A stretch of 64,000 bases of DNA from BCD1 sp965230565 (GTDB lineage Bacteria; Bacteroidota; Bacteroidia; Chitinophagales; Saprospiraceae), in the NCBI GenBank assembly GCA_965230565.1, contig CBDDLH010000016.1:1240001-1304000 (forward strand), given 5' to 3'. The translations under genes were made by a program, and so were the position numbers. The notes beneath the pieces are model-generated. The model saw only the letters and a program-made list of their open reading frames with translations. It was not told where the DNA came from and ran no database searches. Shown here in pieces: positions 44,185 to 52,813 of the stretch (position 1 is the stretch's first letter; each line of letters begins with the position of its first letter).

Positions 44185-46788
44185 ATGAAAAGAGAACACC
44201 TTACACTTCTTTTGATCCTTTTGGGTTTTATGACCGTTCAGGCTCAAATTACTTACGTGAAACACGATGCCTCAGGAGCCAACGATGGTAGTTCCTGGGA
44301 AAATGCCTATACCGATCTGACTGTTGCCCTGGGTACAGTTACCGAGGGAGAAGTATGGGTAGCGGCCGGAACTTATAAACCTGGCAGTGGAAATATTGAC
44401 TCTCTGGAACGGTTCTCCATTAATGCAAGTATTAGCCTCTATGGCGGCTTTGCCGGAACAGAATCTGAGTTGGAAGAAAGAGACGTTGAAAATAACGTCA
44501 CTCACCTTGACGGTGACCTTGCCGGTGACGACGTGGATGATGATTTTGGGACTAACAAGTTAGATAATTCATTGCACGTTATTTACGTTGACAGCCTTTT
44601 GAGTAATGGCGTTATCATTGACGGTTTCACCATTACCGGAGGTCATGGAAATGATTCAAGCGATGACCTGGACAGTTATTTTGAATCCGGAGGAGGTATT
44701 TACGCAAACAGCCCTGTATCAGTAAACCAGTGTACCTTCCGTCAGAACTTCTCTGCCCGCGGTGCTGCGATCATCACCAATGGCATTGAAACAAGTGGTT
44801 CCATTATTTCCAATTGTGTGTTTGAAGATAATCTGGCCACAAGTTCCGGAATTGCCTATTTGTTTAACCAGACCAACACCATTGTCGAATTTTGTGAATT
44901 CAGGGATAATATTACCAATCGAGGCTCCTTGTATCCAAATACCTGCGCCAATATTGACGTCAACAATTGTATTTTTGAAAATAATACCAATCCAACCGGA
45001 TACGCTTCAGGCATGTGGGCATGGCAAAATGTAGGACTGGCAGTAACCGACTGTAATTTTATTAATAATTCCGGAACGAATGCAGGTGCAATTTATGTGG
45101 ATAGCCGGGATATTGAAAACCCATCTGCTACAGATGTGATCCTTACAGGATGTACTTTTGATGGTAACACCGCCAGTATTGATGGTGCCCATGGATGGGG
45201 AGGTGCTCTCTTTTTCTGGCAAGCAGGCTTCACACTGGTCGAATGTACTTTTGATGGAAATAGTGCACTGAATGCCGGAGCTATTTATATCGATGGCCGT
45301 GATATGGAGAAACACCAAACCGGAGTAGGTGTTATTGAAGATTGTACCTTTGCAAACAATGGTGCGAACCTTGGAGCTTCCGATTCCGGCCGTGGAGGGG
45401 CAATTTATTCTTACATTGGAAGCTTCACTTTATCCGGAACTACTTTTGAAACCAATCTCGCCAATAGTACCGGAGGTGCCGTTTATGGAACGGGAGATTC
45501 AAAATCCTATATCATTGAAGATTGTGATTTTATTGGAAATGCTGCTACCTGGAGCGGTGCGCTGACGAATTACAGTGATGATACCTTTGTAGATATTATC
45601 GACTGTGAATTTGAAGGTAATATCGCCGAAAATGGTGGTGGAGCGATGAGTAACGGTTTTAAAACTGCTACAACTATTGAAGGAACCTACTTTATCGAAA
45701 ACGGCGCCGGCTGGGGAGGTGCAGTTTTCAACCAGAATGATACTACTGCTATGACGATGACTAACTGTGAGATTATCGGCAATCTGGTGAATAGTACTGG
45801 TGGAGGAGTCTACTCTACCGGAAAGATCCCAACAAATATTACCAACACCTTTTTTGAAGGTAACCAATCCGATTTTGGAGGCGGTATTGCCGTTAATGAA
45901 GGAGATGTGGATGGCGCCGTTTTGAATGTTACCGATTGTCATTTTAATCTGAATATTGCTACTCAGGGTGCTGGTATTAATATTTCAGATACGGATGCCA
46001 ATATTACCAGCTCATTGTTCAGCACCAATATTGCTGAAGATCCCGGTACCGGAGGTGGAATTTCCACCAATTGCGCAGACAGTACTGATCTGCAGGTTAA
46101 TATCACCAATTCAACCTTTGTGTTGAACTTTGGAACCCTGGCCGGAGGTATTGCTGCCTGGGAAGAAGGTGATCATGCCAACTCAGTGACCATCCTTCAA
46201 AATAACATCTTCTTCAACCCCGGATTCGATAACTATTCTATTGAAGATGGAACTCCGGAACTCGTTTCTTTGGGAGGCAATTTCTCTACTGACAACAGTA
46301 TGGATACTTATCTAACTCATGAAAAGGATATTTCCGGTGAAGGCAATGACCCTGGAATGGTGGACGCAGATGATGAAGATTACCACCTGGCTGCGGGAAG
46401 CCCTTGTATCGATGCGGGTGTTAATGAAGGAGCGCCTGAATATGACATTGAAGGTACAGCAAGGTTTGGCGATGTGGATATGGGTGCCTATGAGTTTGAT
46501 CCGACAGCTTCCGTAAAAGAAACTGTACTGGAAAATAACGGTCAATTGAAGGTAGCACCTAACCCGGCAGTGAGCAATGTTGAGATCCAGCTGATCAATG
46601 ACTGGAAAGGCATTGTAAAAATGAATATTGTTGACGTTGAAGGTAGAATTCTCAGAACCTTTAGGGTTGTTAAATTCGATGAGCAACTGAAACAGATGGT
46701 GGATGTGTCCAATTTGCCAGCCGGCAATTACGAACTCATCGCCAATGACGGAGCAAGAGTAGTTACAGCTGCTTTTGTGAAGTTGTAA
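44185..46788 (+). CDS. Right-handed beta-helix surface protein with T9SS sorting tail
   Basis: 867 residues from the ATG at 44185, which begins the signal peptide MKREHLTLLLILLG ending VQAQ; an earlier ATG at 44122 would put 21 residues ahead of it. The body has many short repeats of the type GGGIYxxxx and CTFxxNxA (CTFDGNTASIDG, CTFDGNSALNAGAIYI), forming a parallel beta-helix similar to polymorphic outer-membrane or choice-of-anchor proteins. It ends with a type A sorting domain (about 785-867; VAPNPAVSNVEIQ, LPAGNYELIANDG). Probably an adhesin or cell-surface enzyme; no catalytic motif is visible. Confidence 0.88.
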   Translation: MKREHLTLLLILLGFMTVQAQITYVKHDASGANDGSSWENAYTDLTVALGTVTEGEVWVAAGTYKPGSGNIDSLERFSINASISLYGGFAGTESELEERDVENNVTHLDGDLAGDDVDDDFGTNKLDNSLHVIYVDSLLSNGVIIDGFTITGGHGNDSSDDLDSYFESGGGIYANSPVSVNQCTFRQNFSARGAAIITNGIETSGSIISNCVFEDNLATSSGIAYLFNQTNTIVEFCEFRDNITNRGSLYPNTCANIDVNNCIFENNTNPTGYASGMWAWQNVGLAVTDCNFINNSGTNAGAIYVDSRDIENPSATDVILTGCTFDGNTASIDGAHGWGGALFFWQAGFTLVECTFDGNSALNAGAIYIDGRDMEKHQTGVGVIEDCTFANNGANLGASDSGRGGAIYSYIGSFTLSGTTFETNLANSTGGAVYGTGDSKSYIIEDCDFIGNAATWSGALTNYSDDTFVDIIDCEFEGNIAENGGGAMSNGFKTATTIEGTYFIENGAGWGGAVFNQNDTTAMTMTNCEIIGNLVNSTGGGVYSTGKIPTNITNTFFEGNQSDFGGGIAVNEGDVDGAVLNVTDCHFNLNIATQGAGINISDTDANITSSLFSTNIAEDPGTGGGISTNCADSTDLQVNITNSTFVLNFGTLAGGIAAWEEGDHANSVTILQNNIFFNPGFDNYSIEDGTPELVSLGGNFSTDNSMDTYLTHEKDISGEGNDPGMVDADDEDYHLAAGSPCIDAGVNEGAPEYDIEGTARFGDVDMGAYEFDPTASVKETVLENNGQLKVAPNPAVSNVEIQLINDWKGIVKMNIVDVEGRILRTFRVVKFDEQLKQMVDVSNLPAGNYELIANDGARVVTAAFVKL

Positions 46789-46833
46789 AAATTAGGGTTT
46801 AACTTTTAAGTTAGGCCTTAATTTACTGTGAAG

Positions 46834-46889
46834 AAACATGAGTCATCCCGAATTTTTGCCTAGGCCAAAATTCGGGATGACTCATGTTT
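46834..46889. terminator. 27-base-pair near-perfect hairpin (bidirectional terminator)
   Basis: Arms 46834-46860 and 46863-46889 pair over 27 bases with one mismatch and only TA between them. They start AAACATGAGTCATCCCGAAT and mirror to the other arm. T-rich tracts follow on both strands, and the hairpin sits between converging genes. The CATCCCGAA/TTCGGGATG word is also present at about 3992, so it may be a mobile or repeated terminator. Confidence 0.8.
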
Positions 46890-46894
46890 TTGTT

Positions 46895-47335
46895 TTAAAA
46901 TGGTGAAGTCAAAAGCCTCCGGTCCGGATCCACCCATATAGCCCTGGCTTTTGTTGAAAACAAAACTTCCTTGGAATAGAACTTCAATAACACATTCCGT
47001 TCGGAATATTCATTCTCCAGGAAACCGTTGACCAATTCCAGAAGGGTCTTTCCATCATTGGCTTTCAGATATTTATCAATCAGCCAGATCCACAACAAGG
47101 TTATGGTTTCGTGATAACCGGCTGTAGGAGTATTTTCTCCATCCATGGAATAATTGAGTTCCACTATTCCGCTTTTTAACATACAGGTGGCTTCGTAACG
47201 ATCATAATTGGACAGGAACCATACACCAACTGCCAGATGAGCTTCATGAGTCCAATCCTCCTTTGATACTGTCTTATTTCTGAAACCATCCACGAGCTTC
47301 AGTATTTCCGCTTCGTTTTGAAATAATTTATGCAT
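46895..47335 (-). CDS. Uncharacterised small soluble protein (WTHEAHL motif)
   Basis: 146 residues, cytoplasmic. Conserved-looking motifs are DWTHEAHLAVG (about 27-37) and TAGYHETITLLWIWLI; two His-containing motifs could form a metal site. I have seen similar proteins of unknown function in bacteria but cannot name a family. Its start overlaps the end of the LysE-type transporter by 8 bases, so the two are translationally coupled. Confidence 0.7.
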   Translation of the reverse strand: MHKLFQNEAEILKLVDGFRNKTVSKEDWTHEAHLAVGVWFLSNYDRYEATCMLKSGIVELNYSMDGENTPTAGYHETITLLWIWLIDKYLKANDGKTLLELVNGFLENEYSERNVLLKFYSKEVLFSTKARAIWVDPDRRLLTSPF

Positions 47336-47954
47336 TCTGAATCAATTTTATAATCGTAATTATCAAAAGTAAAATGCAAATTCCGCTCAGGAAATAATTG
47401 ATGTTCCTGGCCATATATGCTGCACGCTTCTTTATAGTCCTGGCATATCTGATATATCCCCCAATTACAAATAAAGTACCCAATGATGCCCCAATGGAAT
47501 ATAAAGGTATAAAAGGGTTTTCCAATCTGATCATTTCCTTTACATTCAAATAGGAAGCTATAGCGCAATGGTATGGGATTGCCAGTACATTAAGGGATGA
47601 TAAAAAGACCCCGAAACTAAAGGGATACCCTTTTTTCCTTTCAGCACCTTCAAGATTTTGCTGTTTATGCCTTGCCTGAAAATAGAAAAAAATAGCCAGA
47701 CATGATAAAATCACCAACGCTGCTTTTTGAAGGGTTTCAATAATTCCGGGTAAAGTATTCAGATACCTGGCGAGGGTCATTCCTATGAATGCCTGAAAGA
47801 AAACAATGGCAGAAGCACCAACTGCAAATCTCACCGAGGTATTTACATCCTTCTCAATAGCCGTTTTTGCTGCTGTCATATTCAATATGCCCGGGGGCAA
47901 AACTCCGATTACAGCAAAAAGTGTTCCTAAGGAGAAATCAATCAGATAAAGCAT
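47328..47954 (-). CDS. LysE-type transporter (tandem copy 2)
   Basis: 208 residues from the ATG at 47954 rather than the upstream GTG, because this start aligns with the paralog at 48046-48663. About six hydrophobic segments; the second half of helix 1 reads GVLPPGILNMTAAKTAIEKD, the LysE-family signature. The two paralogs share the order MTAAxTAxEKD, LNVLAIPxxCA and RKRAAYxARNINYxLSG. Such proteins export amino acids; the substrate is unknown. Confidence 0.85.
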   Translation of the reverse strand: MLYLIDFSLGTLFAVIGVLPPGILNMTAAKTAIEKDVNTSVRFAVGASAIVFFQAFIGMTLARYLNTLPGIIETLQKAALVILSCLAIFFYFQARHKQQNLEGAERKKGYPFSFGVFLSSLNVLAIPYHCAIASYLNVKEMIRLENPFIPLYSIGASLGTLFVIGGYIRYARTIKKRAAYMARNINYFLSGICILLLIITIIKLIQNA

Positions 47955-48045
47955 TTTTTGGGTAATAGTTTCTCCTAAATTTAAGGAAAAATCACCAGTA
48001 AACTGCTTTAGTTTCGATAAATCCACACTGGGAAACTATTAAGCA

Positions 48046-48663
48046 TCAAATAACTTTAAATAACGTTATGGTGAATAAGATGAAACTGAGTCCGCTAAGA
48101 ATATAATTAATGTTCCTGGCAACGTATGCTGCCCTTTTACGGATTAATCTGGCAAAGCGGATATACATCGAGAGTAATGCAAAGGTTCCCATTCCGGTGC
48201 CGATGATGAACAGGAAATTTTTCGGAGCCTCAAGGTTCACCCAGCCTTCCACATCAAACATGGTGGTAACAGCACAATAAAAAGGGATGGCTAATACATT
48301 CAGGGTGGAAAGCAAGGCTCCGAATCCGAGGTCACTCGTCCTTTTTTTTGAAGAACTGCTTTTCGCCTTTTGCCTAATCCTGGCCTGATGAAAAAAGAAC
48401 CAGGTCAGCATAAGGAAAACTACCAGGGCAACTTTTTGCAAAGTATCAATGAGTGTAGGAAAAGTACTTAAATATCGGGTTAGCAGAATGGCAAAATAAC
48501 ATTGAAATAAGACGATAAAGGAAGCTCCCAGGGCAAACCTGACAGCCGCTGCGGGGTCCTTTTCCAGGGCAGTTCTGGCAGCCGTCATATTTAACATCGA
48601 AGGCGGCAGCAAACCCAAAAAGGCAGCTATTGCCCCAAGAAGAAAATTGAGCAAATAGGTCAT
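48046..48663 (-). CDS. LysE-type transporter (tandem copy 1)
   Basis: 205 residues, first gene of the three-gene minus-strand unit. It contains GLLPPSMLNMTAARTALEKDP in the first helix pair, about six hydrophobic segments, and a basic cytoplasmic loop (RIRQKAKSSSSKKRT). Amino acid export is inferred from the family. It lies 91 bases upstream of its paralog, suggesting a local duplication. Confidence 0.87.
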   Translation of the reverse strand: MTYLLNFLLGAIAAFLGLLPPSMLNMTAARTALEKDPAAAVRFALGASFIVLFQCYFAILLTRYLSTFPTLIDTLQKVALVVFLMLTWFFFHQARIRQKAKSSSSKKRTSDLGFGALLSTLNVLAIPFYCAVTTMFDVEGWVNLEAPKNFLFIIGTGMGTFALLSMYIRFARLIRKRAAYVARNINYILSGLSFILFTITLFKVI

Positions 48664-48791
48664 TTTGGGTAAATGGGAGTTAAATGCATGTCATGATTTT
48701 TCAAGAGCCAAAGTTACGTATCCTTTTGGAAGATTTGTCAGAGGAAGGGCGAAATTTGAAAAGAGGGATGTTGAAAGTGCCGGACAGAACT

Positions 48792-48820
48792 GCAGAATAT
48801 CGAATTTCCAATGTAGAATT
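48792..48820. repeat. ATCGAAT-type repeat between transporter genes and ftsZ
   Basis: GCAGAATATCGAATTTCCAA then TGTAGAATT; about 85 percent identical to 43091-43119 (23 of the first 27 positions). It lies in the divergence gap between the LysE unit and the ftsZ terminator. A 63-codon open frame crosses this place but has no other support. Confidence 0.5.
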
Positions 48821-48858
48821 TTTTTTAATTTTTGAATGCTTCAAAAAGTTAAAAAAAG

Positions 48859-48890
48859 AAAGAGGCCTCCCGTGATGGGAGAACCTCTTT
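48859..48890 (-). terminator. Rho-independent terminator after ftsZ
   Basis: The outer arms AAAGAGG (48859-48865) and CCTCTTT (48884-48890) and inner arms CTCCC/GGGAG form one stem with a GTGAT loop. On the minus strand a T-rich run CTTTTTTTAAC follows. It lies 31 bases after the ftsZ stop and ends the division cluster. Confidence 0.88.
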
Positions 48891-48921
48891 GACTTGCAAA
48901 CAGATAGTAATTTATAAAAGT

Positions 48922-50379
48922 TTAATCTACATTATCATGTAGAAATGAATTTCCATTTTCCTGGATGTCAGCTTCTTCTCCTTCGGTCAATGACCATGTG
49001 GAGTAGGTGTTTTCAGAAGAAGTAGGCACGTCGTCCAGGCGCACACCACGACGGAGATAAGCAGGTTCATTTTCCAGCTCATTGATCGTCTGTGGATTGT
49101 TCAGTTTCGGTTCCGGCTTGTCCTGCATCAGGTTTTCACGCCGTCTCTTTTCTCTCTCGAAACGGAGATTACGCTCTTTCATCAATCGGGCTTTTTCTTC
49201 TTCGTTTACGTAAGGTTCGTCGTATGAATAAGACCTGCGTTGAGCTTTCTTCACAGCTTCTCTCACATCGTCAAACTCAAAAGTCATACTCGGATCATCA
49301 TTTTTGTTGGTATCGATCCCAATCTCTGACAAGTTGCTATTCTGTACCGGTCTCCTTTCAATTGAGTCGTCATCAAGAGACACCACGATGCGCTCGTCAC
49401 CAGTGATCTTTTTAACATTAGAATGTTCCTCGAACCCCGTAGCAATTACGGTAACGCAAAGTTTTTCACCAAGGTTCTCATCGTAACAGTTACCCCAGAT
49501 AAGGTCTGTTCCGTAACCTGCTTCTTCCTGTACGAATTCTGTGATCTCAAAAATCTCATCCATCGTAACTTCCTTGGTTCCGCTGGTGATGTTGAGCAGA
49601 ATGTGTTTGGCACCCTTGATATTATTATCCTCCAGCAGCGGTGAATGCAAAGCCTCATCCACTGCACGTCGGGCACGGTCATCTCCATCTGCCACAGCTG
49701 TTCCCATGATGGCAACCCCGCTATCACGCATTACCGTATTGACATCCTCAAAGTCTACGTTTACATATCCGGGAACGGTAATGATCTCCGCAATACCTTT
49801 AGCCGCTGTGGACAAAATATTATCCGCATTGCCAAAAGCATCTGACAGAGAAAGGTTCCCAAAGATGGATCTCAATTTATCGTTGGAAATGACGATTAAG
49901 GTATCCACGTATTTCTTCAATTCAGCCAAACCTTCATTTCCCTGAGTAGACCTTCTTCGGCCTTCAAAGGTGAACGGAAGCGTTACAATTCCTACAGTGA
50001 GGATGCCCATTTCCTTGGCCAGCTTAGCAATTATTGGAGCAGCACCTGTTCCCGTACCACCCCCCATACCGGCAGTGATAAACAACATTTTACATTTATC
50101 TTCGAGATATCTTCTGACATCTTCTATGGATTCTTCACAGGCAGCTTTACCTTTATTAGGCATTGAACCTGCTCCTCTACCTTCCGTCAGGTTTGGCCCC
50201 AACTGGATTTTAGTGGGCACAGGGCTGGTTTCCATGGCCTGCGAATCTGTATTACAGATCGCGAAATCTACTCCAACAATTCCTTGATCATACATATGGC
50301 TGACGGCATTGCTTCCACCGCCACCAACACCTAAAACTTTTATGATAGGACTTTCGTATTTTGGCATATCAAACATCAT
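48922..50379 (-). CDS. ftsZ: Cell division protein FtsZ
   Basis: 485 residues; the tubulin-like GTPase that forms the Z ring. The nucleotide signature GGGTGTG is at 106-112, with GVGGGGSNAVSHM (17-29) and NTDSQAM before it. The C-terminal third is charged and ends with a segment (EPAYLRRGVRLDDVP, then a short acidic tail) typical of Bacteroidota, longer than E. coli FtsZ (383). Two tandem ATG codons mark the start at 50379; an ATG 12 bases on also fits. 70 bases separate it from ftsA. Confidence 0.98.
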   Translation of the reverse strand: MMFDMPKYESPIIKVLGVGGGGSNAVSHMYDQGIVGVDFAICNTDSQAMETSPVPTKIQLGPNLTEGRGAGSMPNKGKAACEESIEDVRRYLEDKCKMLFITAGMGGGTGTGAAPIIAKLAKEMGILTVGIVTLPFTFEGRRRSTQGNEGLAELKKYVDTLIVISNDKLRSIFGNLSLSDAFGNADNILSTAAKGIAEIITVPGYVNVDFEDVNTVMRDSGVAIMGTAVADGDDRARRAVDEALHSPLLEDNNIKGAKHILLNITSGTKEVTMDEIFEITEFVQEEAGYGTDLIWGNCYDENLGEKLCVTVIATGFEEHSNVKKITGDERIVVSLDDDSIERRPVQNSNLSEIGIDTNKNDDPSMTFEFDDVREAVKKAQRRSYSYDEPYVNEEEKARLMKERNLRFEREKRRRENLMQDKPEPKLNNPQTINELENEPAYLRRGVRLDDVPTSSENTYSTWSLTEGEEADIQENGNSFLHDNVD

Positions 50380-50449
50380 GATATTAGAATTTTAAGTTTA
50401 TGCCGGTTTCACATTAGTATCAGTAAGTCACTTTTCCGGCTAAAAAGGT

Positions 50450-51769
50450 TTAAAAATCGGAGTCAGGCTCTGCTTCGAACCACTCCTTCGTTTTGCGGAA
50501 GATCTGCTCGTACCATTTGTCGCCGGCAATTTCCTCAACAACTTCCTGAACAGGCTCTTCCTGTTTTTTCTCCTGGTAGTTGTCGTAAACCACTCTGCCA
50601 CTTTCGAGGTCTTCGATACCCTTGAGCAACAAACCAATGCTTGTCGCAAAAACAGGACTGCTTAGACGCTCGCTGTAACCATGAGCAAGTTTTTCAACCG
50701 GAAGACCAATGCGGGTACTCATTCCAGTATGGTATTCACACAGTTTGTCAATGTGGTTGAGCAGAGCTCCTCCACCTGTCAGTACGACTCCGGCGATCAA
50801 TTTGCGCTCGTAGCCGGACCTGCGAATTTCCCATACGACGTAATCCAGGATCTCCATTACTCTCGCCTCAATGATACGTGCGAGGTTCTTTTCGGAAATT
50901 TCTTTTGGATCACGCCCGCGTAAACCCGGGATGGTGATGATACGATTATCAAAGACTTCTTCAGCCAGAGCAGCGCCGAATTTAACTTTCAGCTTCTCTG
51001 CCTGATGTGTCATGATACTGCAACCTTCCTTAATATCTTTGGTAATGATGTTTCCACCAAAAGGAATAACAGCGGTATGACGGACAATACCTTCCTGGAA
51101 GATGGTGATATCCGTTGTTCCTCCACCAATATCCACCAATGCAACTCCGGCTTCCAGTTCTTCATCGCTGAGTACTGATGCAGCGGATGCAATAGGCTCC
51201 AGGGTCATGTTAGCGACCTTGAGTCCTGTGCGCTCGATGCAACGCAGGATGTTGTTGGAAGCAGTGATCTGCCCCGTAATGATGTGAAAATTGGCTTCGA
51301 GACGAATACCTGACATCCCAATCGGATCAGTGATGCCTTGCTCATTATCCACGGCAAATTCCTGTGGGATAACGTGCAGGATCTTATCACCAGGAGGTAA
51401 AACCAGCTTGTGCATATCTTTGATAAGCCGGTCAATATCCGCCTGACTGATCTCGGAATGATCATTGTCACGAGTTAAAATACCTCTGTGTTGAAGGCTT
51501 TTGATGTGCTGTCCCGCAATACCTACATGAACTACTTTAAACTCCTGCCCGGAAGCAGTTTCTGCACTTTGAACAGCCTCTTTGATAGCTTTCACGGTTT
51601 TTTCAATATTGGATACTACTCCACGAAGTACCCCTTCTGAATTCACCTTGCCATACCCGAGGATTTCGAGTTTCCCATGTTCATTTTTGCGGCCTGCGAT
51701 CGCACATACCTTTGTTGTCCCTATATCAAGGGCAACAACGATTTCAGATCTGTTTGCAAAATTTTCCAT
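50450..51769 (-). CDS. ftsA: Cell division protein FtsA
   Basis: 439 residues; actin-like membrane tether for FtsZ. Seen are VVALDIGTTKVCAIAG (phosphate 1), EAGVALVDIGGGTTDITIF (phosphate 2) and AGVVLTGGGALL (adenosine motif). The C-terminus is acidic with KEWFEAEPDSDF; a clear amphipathic anchor helix at the very end is hard to identify. 251 bases of gap upstream hold two repeat elements. Confidence 0.97.
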   Translation of the reverse strand: MENFANRSEIVVALDIGTTKVCAIAGRKNEHGKLEILGYGKVNSEGVLRGVVSNIEKTVKAIKEAVQSAETASGQEFKVVHVGIAGQHIKSLQHRGILTRDNDHSEISQADIDRLIKDMHKLVLPPGDKILHVIPQEFAVDNEQGITDPIGMSGIRLEANFHIITGQITASNNILRCIERTGLKVANMTLEPIASAASVLSDEELEAGVALVDIGGGTTDITIFQEGIVRHTAVIPFGGNIITKDIKEGCSIMTHQAEKLKVKFGAALAEEVFDNRIITIPGLRGRDPKEISEKNLARIIEARVMEILDYVVWEIRRSGYERKLIAGVVLTGGGALLNHIDKLCEYHTGMSTRIGLPVEKLAHGYSERLSSPVFATSIGLLLKGIEDLESGRVVYDNYQEKKQEEPVQEVVEEIAGDKWYEQIFRKTKEWFEAEPDSDF

Positions 51770-51850
51770 AATAAATATGTTTTGGCCCAGGGTTTGTAAA
51801 AGTCAATTTTACGTCCCCAAAAAATTTACTTGTTAATGGTCTCATTTATT

Positions 51851-51895
51851 AGTTACGCGGTGCGAGTTTCGGGTTACGAGTATCGCGTTGCGCGG
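51851..51895. repeat. TTACGAG-type repeat in the ftsQ-ftsA gap
   Basis: AGTTACGCGGTGCGAGTTTC then GGGTTACGAGTATCGCGTTG and CGCGG. The words GTTACGAG, GTTGCG and GCGAGTT recur with about 10-base period. Similar to the reverse complement of 33976-34000. Inside the dcw transcription unit. Confidence 0.5.
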
Positions 51896-51965
51896 TATAA
51901 TTTTGTTTCAATGGTTTCAGGTGTTTTCTTTATCCTACTCCTTACCCAAACCCCACACTCATCTG

Positions 51966-52020
51966 CCAACTGGTACTGGTACTGCCGACTGAAGATTGTG
52001 GACTGAAGACTGCCTACTGG
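51966..52020. repeat. GACTGAAGA-type repeat in the ftsQ-ftsA gap
   Basis: Words CCAACTGGTACTGGTACTGC, CGACTGAAGA, GGACTGAAGACTGCC in a row ending CTACTGG, directly after the ftsQ stop (52021). Direct repeats of GACTGAAGA at about 51987 and 52001. Function unknown. Confidence 0.5.
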
Positions 52021-52803
52021 TCACTTCGCCACAATCTGTCCTTCAAACTTCAAATCAATCATGCGGTACTTTTTCCACCCCTCATATGGCAATGCTTCGG
52101 TGTAGAAGATCTTTAATCTTGCCAGTTTATCCTCTACCGAAATATATCTGCCAAACAGGATCTTCTGCCTGCCGATTTTGGGTACCAATGTCAACTCCCG
52201 TTTGTTATTCACATAAATCTGCTCGATCATCGGTTGCAACAATTCGTCATTACGAATAGTCGTCGCCAGATCAAACAGGTTATGAAGCATGTCCTCAATA
52301 TTTCCCTGGTAGTCCAGCACATATGGTGGAATATTCCCTGTTGCCACCAGCACTCTCGCGCTAAAATGTTTGGACAATGGCATCTTAAATGCATTTTCAT
52401 CCAGGTAATAATTGGATCCGTTTCGGTCGATAATTCTCAAAACAGGTTGCCGCTGCACGATGCTGATATTCACTACATTTTCAGCATTCACAAAAGCATT
52501 GGCTTCCAGCACAAAAGGTTCTTCTTTAAGGACCCTTTCCAGTCGTTCCATATTCACCGCTCCGAGAGGCATTGTTTCCAACGGGAAACCAAAACTCCTT
52601 TCGATGGTGAGCAGGACATCCTCTTCATTTATGAGATAATTTTCTCCTTCAAGAGGTGTTACGTCAATGTTCACTTGCTGAACAATAGCAGCTTCCTTTC
52701 TAGCTACCATGGATATGATCAAAGCCAGACCAAAGAACACCAGAGCCACCCACATCAGGCGCTTCATCATGGTTGAAAACTCTTTGTTTTTTGCTTTGCT
52801 CAT
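52021..52803 (-). CDS. ftsQ: Cell division protein FtsQ (DivIB)
   Basis: 260 residues with one membrane helix (about 14-33) after a basic N-terminus, then a POTRA domain (VNIDVTPLEGENYLINEEDV to EANAFVN) and the beta-domain. It joins FtsL in the divisome. Recognised by position between murC (10-base gap) and ftsA, and by size; sequence similarity of FtsQ across phyla is low. Confidence 0.9.
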   Translation of the reverse strand: MSKAKNKEFSTMMKRLMWVALVFFGLALIISMVARKEAAIVQQVNIDVTPLEGENYLINEEDVLLTIERSFGFPLETMPLGAVNMERLERVLKEEPFVLEANAFVNAENVVNISIVQRQPVLRIIDRNGSNYYLDENAFKMPLSKHFSARVLVATGNIPPYVLDYQGNIEDMLHNLFDLATTIRNDELLQPMIEQIYVNNKRELTLVPKIGRQKILFGRYISVEDKLARLKIFYTEALPYEGWKKYRMIDLKFEGQIVAK

Positions 52804-52813
52804 ATTTGTTGCC

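Noticed and set aside
48684..48875. 63-codon plus-strand open frame between the LysE unit and ftsZ
   Set aside because: It crosses an ATCGAAT repeat and the region before the ftsZ terminator, has no similarity that I recognise, and its composition is that of intergenic DNA.
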